Below, one piece after another: positions 55,079 to 64,000 of a stretch of 64,000 bases of DNA; positions within the stretch are counted from its first letter, which is position 1; each line of letters begins with the position of its first letter. The stretch is from Bimastos eiseni. Lineage: Eukaryota > Annelida > Clitellata > Crassiclitellata > Lumbricidae. The notes under the pieces are model-generated. The model did no database searches. It was not told where the DNA came from and worked only from the letters and a program-made list of their open reading frames with translations. The stretch is taken from assembly GCA_959347315.1 (NCBI GenBank), contig OY365817.1, forward strand, positions 5,949,731 through 6,013,730, given 5' to 3'. The position numbers were made by a program, and so were the translations under genes.

Positions 55079-55934
55079 GGTGCGATTAGAATTAAATTAG
55101 AATTAAAGAATTATTGCTATAGCTTAAATTGATATTAAATTACTAAAGCTGTAATTAGCATGTTTAAGCTAAACTGTAATTAGCTTATGTAAACTAAAAT
55201 CAGCAAACTAACACCAAAACTTTAATTGACAAAACTAAAACTAACTAAAACTATAATTGACAAAACTAAAACTAACTAAAACTATAATTGAGACATAGAA
55301 ACTAAAACTATAATTAAGAAACAATCGTAACTAAAAACGAAGACTAGCAATCATAACTAAAACTAAAATTAAAACATTATTAAAACAGCACTACCCCCCC
55401 AGTCTGCCTCAGACTCTTGCATCTCTATTGTAGACTCTGGGCAGTTCAGGATTTTCTCTAAGTGTTTTCTCCATTGCTTCACTTGTTCTTCATGTGTCCT
55501 TGCCACTTTTCTATCCTCTCTCTTTGTTCTCTTGGTCTGCCTTTTTGTCCCTCCTGCCAGTTCTTTTACTATGCGGAACAGCTTTCTGGAGTCTCCTCTT
55601 CTCACTGTATTGATTGCTTAGGATTTTATTATTTATAATGAATTTCAAACATTCTTTTATTAGATTTTGTTTATTTCAAAAGTTTCATTTAAAGCACTAA
55701 AACCTTTTAAACATCACTCATTTAGATTTTATAGGTTCAATCTTTATTTGAGTCATCGATTTTGAATGCTATTTTTGTCAAAAAGTACACTTTGACTTAT
55801 ACTTAAATCAACTTGTAGTCGAGTATATACGGTAATTGGGTTTGACTGACCAAGGAATGTTTTGTTACTTAGTTCATGGACTACCATTTAGTTCAGACCG
55901 GCTAAGGGCTATTTTTTTCTGGCAACTGCTAAGG

Positions 55935-57510
55935 TTTTCTTGAAGCAACATCAGCCTCTCCTCGGCCGGAGTTCTTCGTCACGGATGCTCGACTCTCCAC
56001 CCTTGGTCACATCACTAGTAAACAGTTGCACTCTATCATCCTCGCTGCTGCTCCGAAGTCCTGCGAGCTGCATCCGGTGCCTACATTCCTTGTGCAGGAA
56101 CTCGTGGATGATTTCCTACCTTTTTTTACACTCCTGTCTAACCGCTCAATTCAGGAATCTCGTCTACTTGCCTTTCAGAAGCGCTCCATCCTCCTCCCAG
56201 CTTTTAAATGAGATGGCTTGGACATCAACGATCCTGTTAACTATCGTCCTATAGCTAACGTGTCGTTTCTGTCTAAAACATTGGAGCGCATAATTGCCTG
56301 TAAATTAACTGTGTACCTAGATGCAAATGGTCTACTTCCTTCCTTGCAATCGGGATTTTGTAGGAACCATTCTACTGAAACTCTCTTGGTTCACCTTTTG
56401 TCTGATTTCTATAGCACAATGGATTGTGGTCAGATAACTCTTCTTGCACTTTTTGATGTTAGTTCAGCATTTGATTCCGTGGACCATTCCATTCTCCTTC
56501 AGCGGCTTTCTATTTCTTTTGGCTTGACTGGCGGCCCTCTTACTGACCGTACCAATTGTGTAGTTACTGGTACTACTCAGTCTTGCTGGGTCCCCACCCC
56601 TTTTGGAGTTCCTCAGGGTTCAGTGATGGGTCCTTTGCTCTACATTCTCTATACCTCTGATAGTCCTCTGCTTACTTTATCAGGTGTCATGCATCAATTG
56701 TATGCAGATGACATTCAAGCTTATGTTCATTGCGAAGCAGCTGCAGCAATGGTCTCGGTTGGGCTGATTTGTGATGCCATAAATGTCCTCGCTGAATGGA
56801 TGGCCTCAAATCGCCTTCTCTTAAATCCCTCCAAAACAGAATTTATATGGATTGGCAGTCGCAGACACCTGGCTGAGCTGGATATGCAGATATTGGCTGA
56901 GACCTATCCTCACATTACTTTTTCATCTGTTGTGCATGATCTGGGTGTATTGCTTGATCAGGAGGAGCTTAGTCTCTCGCAACATGTAAACCAGGTTACT
57001 CGTAACTGCTACTATCAGCTTCGTCAGCTTTGTGCTGTTATTCGCTCTCTTACCTTTGAGGTTTCAGTAGTCCTCGTTCATGCTTTTGTAAGCAGCAGAA
57101 TTGATCACTGCAGCGCTGTTCTGGCCGGTCTTCCCTGTGCCTTAGTGGTACGTTTAGATCGCGTTCTTTGCTCTGCGGCCAGGCTTATTGGACATATACC
57201 TAAATTTTCACCGGTTTCAGCTTATATGCGTGATGTCCTTCACTGGCTACTGGTTCAACAGTGCATTACTTTCCGCATTGCGACACTAGTTTGGCGCTGT
57301 CTCTCTGGTTGTGTGCCATCCTACTTGACTGAGTTGTGTCGTCAAAGTGTCTGAACTCCTTTCGCGTAGAGCTCTGCGCTCTTCTGCTAAAGGCGAGCTT
57401 CTGCTAAAGTCATTTCTTTTTGGTCGTGGCTGGGTTGGGAGCACCTCTGAGTAGTTTCCCGTGAAGAGGCGCTATATAAATTATCGAAATGAATGAATGA
57501 ATGAACGAAT
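55935..57510 (+). pseudogene. CR1/L2-like LINE with long intact RT frame
   Basis: The best-preserved LINE in the window. A 378-codon frame (56218-57354) carries the RT blocks NDPVNYRPIANVSFLSKTLE, SLQSGFCRNHSTETLL, LLALFDVSSAFDSVDHSILL, FGVPQGSVMGPLLYILY and QLYADDIQAYVH with both catalytic Asp, then LNPSKTEFIWIG and the tail RIDHCSAVLAGLP. Upstream linker traces at 55940-56215 are in a different frame, so there is a shift near 56215, and the endonuclease is missing. The 3' end is gcgctatataaattatcg followed by (atga)n at 57486-57510. It lies in the receptor intron in the same direction as the gene. Confidence 0.8.
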
Positions 57511-57969
57511 TCTGTCTCACGACTATTCAAATCCTACAGAAGCCACTCACTCCATGAAATGATGGAGTCTGGTGAAAAGTTCTATTAAAATATATAAGTT
57601 TGATATTCCTGTCAAAAGCATGTCACTGTAAAATTTATTTTCATTTATAGTTTGCTGCAAATGTTGCTATGTATAAACTTTGGTGGATATACTTAATGCA
57701 TTATTTCCATAATGGCAATTGCCTTGCATTGGTATTCACGAACAAACATGATGCCATTATCTATTTGCTTTGCAAGTTTATCCCATTACAGAGGGTTAAA
57801 TGAAGGTGAACTAAAAGTTGTTGGCAAAACAATATTTCATATTGTCAAAGGACTAATTACATGTATGCAGCATGCTGAACTGTTAATAACCTTCAATTAA
57901 TGGTTTTGTGTTTTTCTTTTTCTTGCTCTAGGTTATGTTCACTATTTGTTGTTTTTATACGTCTTTAGT

Positions 57970-58045
57970 TGGGTTTGGATTGCATTATCGAGATGAGAGA
58001 TAAGTCTGTCTTGAAAAGGTGCTATATAAACTGTAATTACAATTG
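57970..58045 (+). repeat. Short LINE 3' tail
   Basis: agtctgtcttgaaaaggtgc then tatataaactgtaattac is the common LINE ending, about 90 bases before the receptor transmembrane exon. No coding part is attached. Confidence 0.55.
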
Positions 58046-58138
58046 CAATTGATGCTATTATTGATATTACAATTCATTATCATTCTTATTATGATTTGAT
58101 GGTTTAGTGAAGGACTTGTGACTTGTTGGTTATTTCAG

Positions 58139-58824
58139 GGACACCAGTTCTTATTCCAGGAAAGATAACAATGTGGAGGACATTGTTGTTTAGCTTATTA
58201 CCTCTGATTGGCATTACTGTGCTTGTTATCTGTATCTTCTGGCTGTGGCGCCATAAAAAGATGGCCTATTCCCAGAGACTACCTACCCAGGAGCCAATGC
58301 CGGCACCATTGCCTTCTCCTCATCTGGAATTTCGGCCAGTTGAACTAATTGAGATCAAAGCAAGAGGGCGTTTTGGCTGTATCTGGAAGGCACAAATGAA
58401 CAGCACTGTGGTTGCAGTCAAGGTTTTTCCTTTGCAAGATCGACAGTCGTGGCAGAATGAACGTGAATTTTATAGTCTTCCACATGTTGGAAGCCATGAT
58501 TGTATCTTGCACTTTATTGGTGCTGAGAAGCGGTGCATATCTGAGCTCTGGCTTATTACGGATTACCATGAGCGAGGATCTCTGTACGACTACCTCAAGG
58601 GCAGTACTGTGACTGTAAAAGAGTTGTTTTCCATTGCCACTTCTATGTGCCGTGGCTTGGCGTTCTTGCACAGTGTGGTATCAAGTGGCAGTGAGAAACC
58701 TTCTGTAGCACATCGAGACATCAAGAGTCGCAACATCTTGTTGAAGTTTGACTCAACGGCATGCATTGCTGATTTTGGGTTGGCACTCATACTTAACCAA
58801 AATCCTGGAGACGTTCATGGACAG
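58139..58824 (+). CDS. Activin type II receptor-like, transmembrane and kinase exon
   Basis: This exon continues the ectodomain exon in phase (1 + 2 bases make Gly) and ends in phase 0 at cag|gtaatt. It encodes a short juxtamembrane stretch, one membrane helix (LLFSLLPLIGITVLVICIFW), a basic stop-transfer RHKK, then the kinase N-lobe and the start of the C-lobe. Kinase landmarks are the glycine loop IKARGRFGCIWKAQM, the ATP-binding Lys in VVAVKVFPLQD, the helix-C Glu in WQNEREFYSLP, catalytic HRDIKSRN and the metal-binding DFG in CIADFGLAL. The wording is that of activin type II receptors, which phosphorylate type I receptors so that Smads are activated. The exon is large and fuses what I expect to be several vertebrate exons. 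All key residues are present, so the gene looks functional. Confidence 0.93.
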
Positions 58825-59689
58825 GTAATTTTATATATGGATACTATTTATTTGGTGCTTATGTTTCAAATGATAGTCTTTTAAATGGGTTGTGCAGTAA
58901 AATTGTAAAAAAACATTTTACATTCCAAATCTCTCGTGAACCTTTTATGTCAATTCAATACGTAACTGGATGGTGTTATGCACAACTGGACTAACCCCAA
59001 AATTCAGTATTGTCCAGAAAACCATTTTTTTCAACGTACTCTTTTAACTGTGATGGAAAAAATCTGATTTTAGCCATGTAAGCGAAAAAATATTTTTTAA
59101 ATATTGGGTAATACTGTATTTGGTAATTTGAAAAAGAATTTTCATTTGGAGAGACAAATATTGGTCGGTCAATTTTAATTCTGGAAATTTGCGGTTGGTC
59201 CATCTAAATTATGTATGGTATTGTGGGTTGATCCATTTGAGTCCTTGAAAATTGTTAGCAACTGGTTAATGTGACATTGTGCAATGGACCCCAGACCCCA
59301 TATGATTAACCTATTATTTTCTTAGTTAATTTGAAGCGATACCTATAAAGGATTAAAAGACAGACAAGCCATAGAGATCGAACTTATCAGGAAATGTTTT
59401 ATCAAATCCGTAGCCCACCTTTTCCAGCCATTTTGTTGAAGGACTAGATCAAACGCAATTACATCACAAAACCTTCCTGATTCTTTGCATTTCTTCGGTC
59501 TTCAACTAAGCTATCTCTGGCTGATTCAGCTCTTGATTGATGAGCTTAATTTCTTTCTAAGCAATCATTCACTGCAGTTCAGCAGAGATCCTGGGCTGAT
59601 CTTGCTTTAATGCTTTGATCTTTGTAGCATAGGCTGTGCTACAAAGGGTTGGTCTAGTTGTGCATAACACCATCCACCTAGTATTCATT

Positions 59690-60960
59690 CATTCATGCAT
59701 TAATTCATTCATTGTGAAAATTTATATAGCACCCCTACTCAGGAGCGCTCTTGACTCAACCCCGGCTGAAAAGATAGGTCTTGAGGCTACTGTAAAATGC
59801 ATGTGAATGAACCCTAGGCGGAAGTAGCCCATTCCATGCCATTGGGCCAACAACAGAGAAAGCGCGATGCTGTCTAATAGTACTTCGCATGCGAGGAACA
59901 AGGAGTTCAACCTGCGTAGAAGAGCGGAGAGCACGTCATCCCTGCACGTCCATGGTAGAGCAACAGAGCTCTTGTAAATACATGGGGGGCCTGGGGGCGA
60001 CACCTAATAGGCATTGCCACAGCAAATCAGAAACGTGGTAACCAATGCAGGACACCCAGCATAATTATCAGTGACATGACTGAACTTTGGGATATGGGCA
60101 ATGAGGCGCGCAGCCGTGCGCAGGACCCACTCCGGCCGCCCTACCAGAAGGCCAGCATAGAGCACACAGCAATAATCAAGGCGAGTGACAATATAAGAAT
60201 GGATCAGGGTAGTGGTCACGTTGATGGCAAGAGAGCAGGAGACAACTCTCACTCAGATGGTGCCACTGATAGTAACAGCTGTGACAGAGCTGATGAATGT
60301 GTGCTGTGAATGTGAGTTCCTAGTCTAGGATGACACCTAGATTGCTTACAGTTTTAGAGAATGTAAACTGCATAAACTCAGAGGCAGGATTGAGTTTTGC
60401 GAACTGTTGGCGCATGCCTAGCCAGATGAATTGGGTCTTGGATAGGTTGAGACGCAGGCGGTTCGACGACATCCATGCCCCAAGAATATCCAGCGCTGGG
60501 CTCATGGCTCGGACTGTGGGAGCAGCATCGGATGCTAGGCAGTGCATGTATGCCTGGACATCATCAGCATAAGACTGGCTTAGGGCAGAGTTTGCTGCGA
60601 GAAGGAGGCCTAGGTCGGCTGTGTACATGATGTAAAGAAGGGGACCCAATACCGATCCCCGGAGCAAACCAAAAGGGGCAGGTGCCCAAGGAGATCTGGT
60701 AGGCCCGTAAACAACTGGGAGGGAATGTTCATGCAAGAAAGATCCTAGCCAATCAAGGAAGTTACCAGAAAGGCCAAATGAGACAAAGAGGCGCCTAAGA
60801 AGAATATCGTGGTCCACGCTATCAAAAGCGGCGCTGACATCTAGCAATGCCAGAAGAGTCACTTGCGACCTATCGATAGCCCCAAATATATATCTGACAG
60901 TAGGCGAATCAGAAGGGTCTCGGTAGAGTGGTCCTTGCGAAAACTCATTCGATAGACAAG
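59690..60960 (-). pseudogene. CR1/L2-like LINE, inverted relative to gene
   Basis: The minus-strand frame 60862-60320 carries LLALLDVSAAFDSVDHDILL, LGPLLYIMYTADLG, SQSYADDVQAYMH with both catalytic Asp, and LNLSKTQFIWLGMRQQ. The PQG motif is altered (GLLRGSVLG). The C-terminus (VTTTLIHSYIVTRLDYC, LIAHIPKFSHVT) is at 60252-60004, and the 3' end (gagcgctcctgagtaggggt, gctatataaattttcac, then (gaat)n) lies at 59755-59685. Closely related to the LINE at 55935-57510. Confidence 0.75.
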
Positions 60961-61040
60961 GAGCATATTATGAATCTAATTATATTATTATTATGTTATA
61001 TCTGAGTTAGATATGATCCTTCAAGTTCTTAAAATTGTCC

Positions 61041-61735
61041 AATTCCAATACCAGTTCTTGCTAATAAAAGAATTGGCAATTCCAATACCCATTCTTCCTA
61101 ATAAAAGTATATGGCAATTCCACGGGCTGTACCGAGGGGGGCCAGTGGGGCCTAGGCCCAGGGCGCAAATGTGGAAGGGGCGCAAATTTCAGGACAGAAT
61201 AACTTATTATTCCATAAAATGCACTATTTTCAAAATGTGGGGGCACCAAATTGATGCTACGCACAGGGCGCAATTATAGCTAAGTACGGCCCTGGCAATT
61301 CCAATACCAATTCTTTCTAATAAAGTTTGGCAATTCCAATATTAATTCTTTCTAATAAAAGTATTTGTAATTCCACGACTGATTCTTCCTAATAAAAGTA
61401 TTTGCAATTACAAAACCAATTCTTCCTAATAAAAGTATTGGCAATTCCAAAACCAATTCTGTCTCATAAAAGTATTGGCAATTCCAAAACCAATTCTTTC
61501 TCATAAAGTTTTGGCAATGCCAATACTACTTCTTCCTAATAAAAGTATTTACAATTCCAATACCAATTCTTCCTAATAAAAGTATTTGCAATACCAATTC
61601 TTCATAATAAAATATTGGCAATTCCAATACCAATTCTTCTTAACATAAGTATTGGCAATACTAATATGAATTCTTCCTAATAAAAGTATTGGCAATACTA
61701 ATACTATTTCATAAGAGTATTGCTATTTCAATCCT
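61041..61735. repeat. 37-bp minisatellite, about 15 degenerate copies
   Basis: The first unit, 61041-61077, reads aattccaataccagttcttg followed by ctaataaaagaattggc. Later units vary at several positions and in length (33-37). A MITE interrupts the array at 61122-61294. Confidence 0.85.
61122..61294. mobile_element. 173-bp hAT-like MITE inside minisatellite
   Basis: Ends acgggctgtacc and the inverted gtacggccctg. The octamer gcaattcc flanks it exactly (61114-61121 and 61295-61302), although that octamer also occurs in the minisatellite unit. The interior has mirrored ggcgcaaat/cgcaatt and cagggcgca motifs. Confidence 0.75.
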
Positions 61736-61943
61736 TATCTATAAGTAGGTTTATGTTATTCACATAAAATACATGTTAACACTGGGAATCAGTAACTCGG
61801 GACTACTTATGCTATACTTTCCATAATGGAGCCATACCACAATCTAGGAGTTCGCAATATATATAAAAAAATCGATTAAAAAATGCATGCTGCGTAAAAC
61901 AAATATTTGAAGATTGACCCAAGCGATTCCAGGAGGGAACACC

Positions 61944-62055
61944 CTCTATATTGGTGCCTGCCAGTGCTGCAGTAGTAGAACTGTTTTCTTTAGGAGGTAA
62001 TTTTCTCCTCTGTGTAAAGAGTCTTTCTACAGCAGCACTGGCAGACACTGCTGTA
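61944..62055. pseudogene. hAT transposase C-terminal fragment, inverted pair
   Basis: The + strand reads LVPASAAVVELFSLGGNF from about 61950, and the minus strand reads SASAAVERLFTQRRKLPP from about 62048. Both resemble the hAT dimerisation motif (P.SSA..ERLFS.GG). The DNA at the two ends (gtgcctgccagtgctgc and gcagcactggcagaca) is inverted, so two copies lie face to face with almost no spacer. Confidence 0.5.
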
Positions 62056-62462
62056 GAAACCAGTATTCACAATAATGTACTATTTCTGATGTGTGGATTT
62101 GCTATTAGCACACTTCAGGCACCGATATAGGGAATGTATTTGAAGAATCCTTCAGGCAACGCTCCATTCATGCCAAAGATCACACATAGATGGCAGAAAG
62201 AAGAAATTTTCGAAGTGTAACGTTCTCTCTCATTATTTTTTATTACGACATATTCAGGCAGAGATGGTACAAAACAATACAACAGGCAATTTGTAGTGCT
62301 ATTATGTAAGATGTTTTTGTAGGTCGACTTATTTAGAAGGTTTAAGTATATTAAAAAATAGGAATTGCTCAGGCAATGAGGTTTAGTTTTGAGTTTAATG
62401 ACTGTAATCGTGATATAAAGTCAGTGCAGCATGAATTATTTAGCTGATGGTGTGTTTTGCAG

Positions 62463-62601
62463 GTTGGAACCCGTCGATACATGGCACCAGAAGTATTGGA
62501 TGGCTCTATCAACTTCAGTGTAGAATACTTCCTTAAGATTGATGTTTATGCGTGTGCTCTTGTCCTTTGGGAACTACTGTCAAGATGTTCAATAGGACAA
62601 G
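62463..62601 (+). CDS. Activin type II receptor-like, kinase activation-loop exon
   Basis: A 139-bp exon between gttttgcag and g|gtaagc. It continues the previous exon in phase 0 ([15 protein letters not shown]) and ends in phase 1. It encodes the activation-segment end with the APE motif and the next helices ([27 protein letters not shown]). The wording [16 protein letters not shown] is characteristic of activin type II receptors. About 46 residues are encoded, and roughly 150 more residues of kinase and tail should follow downstream; they are not visible before 64000. Confidence 0.92.
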
Positions 62602-63611
62602 GTAAGCGAATATATTTTTCGGTTGAGAATCAATTAGTTTTTATGATATAACATTTTACAATAATGGTTTATATTAGGAGCTAGACCCAAAATAAACTAC
62701 ATCTTATACGTCTAAGTTTATCTTCACAGTAAATGACTGGATATCTCAATGGTGACTGGCCGAGTAGTGAGTATGAACAAAACTGAAGATCTCTGATGAT
62801 GTTGTGCTTAGCAATCATTAATTTTACATAATGTACACAGATCCTGCCAGAGCTTTAGTTCATGTCCAATGTGCAACTATTGATTATATGTAGGGCTATA
62901 ACTTTTTCGCTCTGAAACTTGAAAAATTCGCACGCAAATCATGATCTAAAAAACCAGAATTTGCTGCGCATTTGCAGTCAAATTTGTAAAAATAAATCAG
63001 TCAGCAACTGACTATAGTCAGCAATCATTCATGCCAATAATGGGTGGCATATGCTAATGTGTGAGAGACGGTCACTAGACTCACTAGACTCATTAGCAAT
63101 CAACGAACTGCCATTAAGTCATTCATTAATAGTAAATTCATATCTAATGTAAGCCATCACAAGCTATAGTTTGCTGGCATTCTGTTACAGAAGGTTGTAC
63201 ATTGGTTGATTTTCACATTTAGTACTACGGTGACATCAGGACATCAGAGTATACAGACTGAACGATCAGGCCCATAAACATTGTCTTATTTGTCGAGAAA
63301 TTTAAAATTCGCCGCCATTCGCGTCAAAACCTAAAATTTCTCGTTAACATCTGAAGTTTGCAAATCCCATGACAACCGTGAAAAATGTATACATCTCCAT
63401 TTAGGAGTTTACACTGAAAAATCGTGTTGCTAAATTATGCAATACTGTAAAATATTTACCTGAGGCAATTTTCACATGCTGCCCTTGCCTTTTTTCATTC
63501 ACTCTGTCTTCACATGCTGAGACTTTTGCAATTCATTACTGTGTTTGATTTTCTATAATAATAATAATAATGGCAACAATAATAATTTCTATGGCACTGT
63601 AAAAGTGCAGT

Positions 63612-63648
63612 TGTAGCCATACGGCTACAATGTAGCCATACGGCTACA
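63612..63648. repeat. Duplicated 18-bp palindromic unit
   Basis: tgtagccatacggctaca occurs twice, separated by one base. Each unit is itself a hairpin (7-base arms, 4-base loop). Flanking gtgca/tgcac extends the outer symmetry. Confidence 0.85.
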
Positions 63649-63694
63649 ATTGCACATACACAAAACTATGTTGTATCTAAATTAATGTGCTGAA

Positions 63695-63960
63695 AATCAT
63701 TTATAGTAAACCATGGTGAACAGGTTAGTCTTTGTTTAGCCTTGAAAGACTCAATCGAGTAAAACGGATCGCAGAAGGAAGACTGTTTCAGCACCCTAGA
63801 TGGCAGCTGTGTGGCATGGTGTGCTCATACGTTGTATGCAGAAATCGCCCTTCTTATGCGATCTCAGTCGAGACCGTGCTGTAGATGGCAGCATCTCCAT
63901 ACTGGAGTCACACTCAGATAGTCTGTGGCAGCTCGGTGGAGTGCTCTGTAGTCAGATAAG
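63695..63960 (-). repeat. LINE tail-like sequence
   Basis: aaaccatggtgaacaggtta and gtttagccttgaaagactc resemble the reversed C-terminal coding end of a CR1/L2-like LINE. A repeated gcagatggcag motif follows (tagatggcag at 63797 and 63883). Assignment is tentative. Confidence 0.35.
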
Positions 63961-64000
63961 GAATTGAATGAGAGAGTTACTACAACACATTGTTTCTTCC

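Larger units (their letters stand above)
54518..55393. mobile_element. hAT-like MITE, 876 bp, inside LINE
   Basis: Ends tagtgttgtttt and the inverted aaaacagcacta. The flanking octamers ctccctca and ccccccca match at 6 of 8, both differences being t/c. The interior contains an 86-bp perfect palindrome, a hairpin at 55042-55078 and a degenerate ctaaaacta tandem tract at 55190-55375. LINE coding text continues on both sides. Confidence 0.7.
52390..55620 (-). pseudogene. RTE-like LINE ORF2 split by two MITEs
   Basis: On the minus strand, in natural order: SRKLFRIVKELAGGTK with VKQWRKHLEKILN (55605-55394), DLEIDTGALGVEEIRKAIKN with NKKAAGGDGI (54517-54399), then RT text (ILGITLLSVPRKVLAMVLLN, RQEQVGFRPGRSCSEQI, 53712-53392), VDAFCYLMSSD (52970), NTAFERLTNIW and YGSEAWPMTVANRKRLE (52800), and the tail to 52390. 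Removing the insertions at 53754-54390 and 54518-55393 makes the protein text continuous. Stops and shifts remain. Confidence 0.75.
51026..55832. mobile_element. TA-flanked MITE opened by nested insertions (inferred)
   Basis: End B (ta|ccgtatatactcgactataa) at 51024 and end A (gtagtcgagtatatacgg|ta) at 55832 face each other in the same order as the complete copy at 49472-50501. Between them lie a hAT-A copy, an RTE-like LINE and two MITEs. I infer one original element of about 1 kb split by later insertions. Two separate truncated copies remain possible. Confidence 0.5.
42353..58138 (+). other. Receptor intron, 15.8 kb, transposon-filled
   Basis: Bounded by gt at 42353 and ag at 58137-58138, joining phase-1 codon ends. 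It contains at least six LINE fragments, several MITEs, a tandem duplication and a 19-bp minisatellite. At 42428-42610 a short stretch (acttgaagacctca then gtctattttact) occurs twice about 145 bases apart. No additional exon is evident. Confidence 0.8.
58825..62462 (+). other. Receptor intron, 3.6 kb
   Basis: Runs from gt at 58825 to ag at 62461-62462, joining phase 0. It contains an inverted LINE, a 37-bp minisatellite with a MITE in it, and an inverted hAT transposase fragment. Confidence 0.85.
62602..64000 (+). other. Downstream receptor intron sequence
   Basis: Begins with a good donor (gtaagc). I found no further kinase text (for example the PFEEE or CW..D segments) in this stretch, so the next exon is probably outside the window. 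It contains a short (aat)n run at 63550-63575, a palindromic repeat and LINE debris. Confidence 0.6.

Overview
This is a repeat-dominated stretch of an animal (metazoan) nuclear genome. It has spliced exons with GT-AG borders, and it carries RTE-like and CR1/L2-like LINEs, hAT and Tc1/mariner-type DNA transposons, two Ty3/gypsy elements, tRNA-derived SINEs and minisatellites. No bacterial-style operons are present. The species cannot be fixed from the sequence. A Gmr1-type gypsy element (integrase upstream of reverse transcriptase) and many LINE tails ending in a GCGCTATATAAA-like motif suggest an aquatic invertebrate, possibly a deuterostome; that is an inference only.

The one host gene I can support is an activin/TGF-beta type II receptor (ACVR2-like) on the + strand. 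Three exons are visible: the cysteine-rich ligand-binding exon (42011-42352), a large exon with the membrane span and most of the kinase domain (58139-58824), and a kinase exon (62463-62601). The signal-peptide exon lies upstream and was not located; it may be in the window or beyond it. The rest of the kinase must lie beyond 64000. The exons join in phases 1, 0 and 1, and the kinase landmarks are intact.

Layout. 1-5900: simple repeats, then a 2.1-kb hAT element (3035-5170) that contains a second hAT element with a perfect 8-bp target duplication. 6140-7739: CT-rich satellite with a ~193-bp higher-order period, followed by a 200-N gap. 7890-13440: a palindrome-rich interspersed family, then a decayed gypsy element lacking RT. 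13440-20900: a palindrome array, fragments of RTE and CR1/L2 LINEs, a SINE and minisatellites. 20914-27350: an almost complete Gmr1-type LTR retrotransposon with LTRs differing at one base, a 4-bp target duplication, and coding breaks including a snap-back inverted duplication in gag. 27350-35800: an RTE LINE, a SINE, palindromes and LINE pieces. 36209-38376: nested hAT families. 40200-42000: LINE tails. 42011-62601: the receptor gene, whose 15.8-kb first visible intron holds at least six LINE fragments, TA-flanked MITEs, a 15-copy 19-bp array and a deeply nested transposon stack. 62602-64000: intron or downstream sequence with hairpins and LINE debris.

Apart from the receptor, essentially every coding-like stretch is a broken transposable element, and long reading frames in the CT satellite are artefacts of composition. 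The most notable items are the Gmr1-type element with its rearranged pol order, the extra cysteine pair in the receptor ectodomain, and several long near-perfect palindromes.
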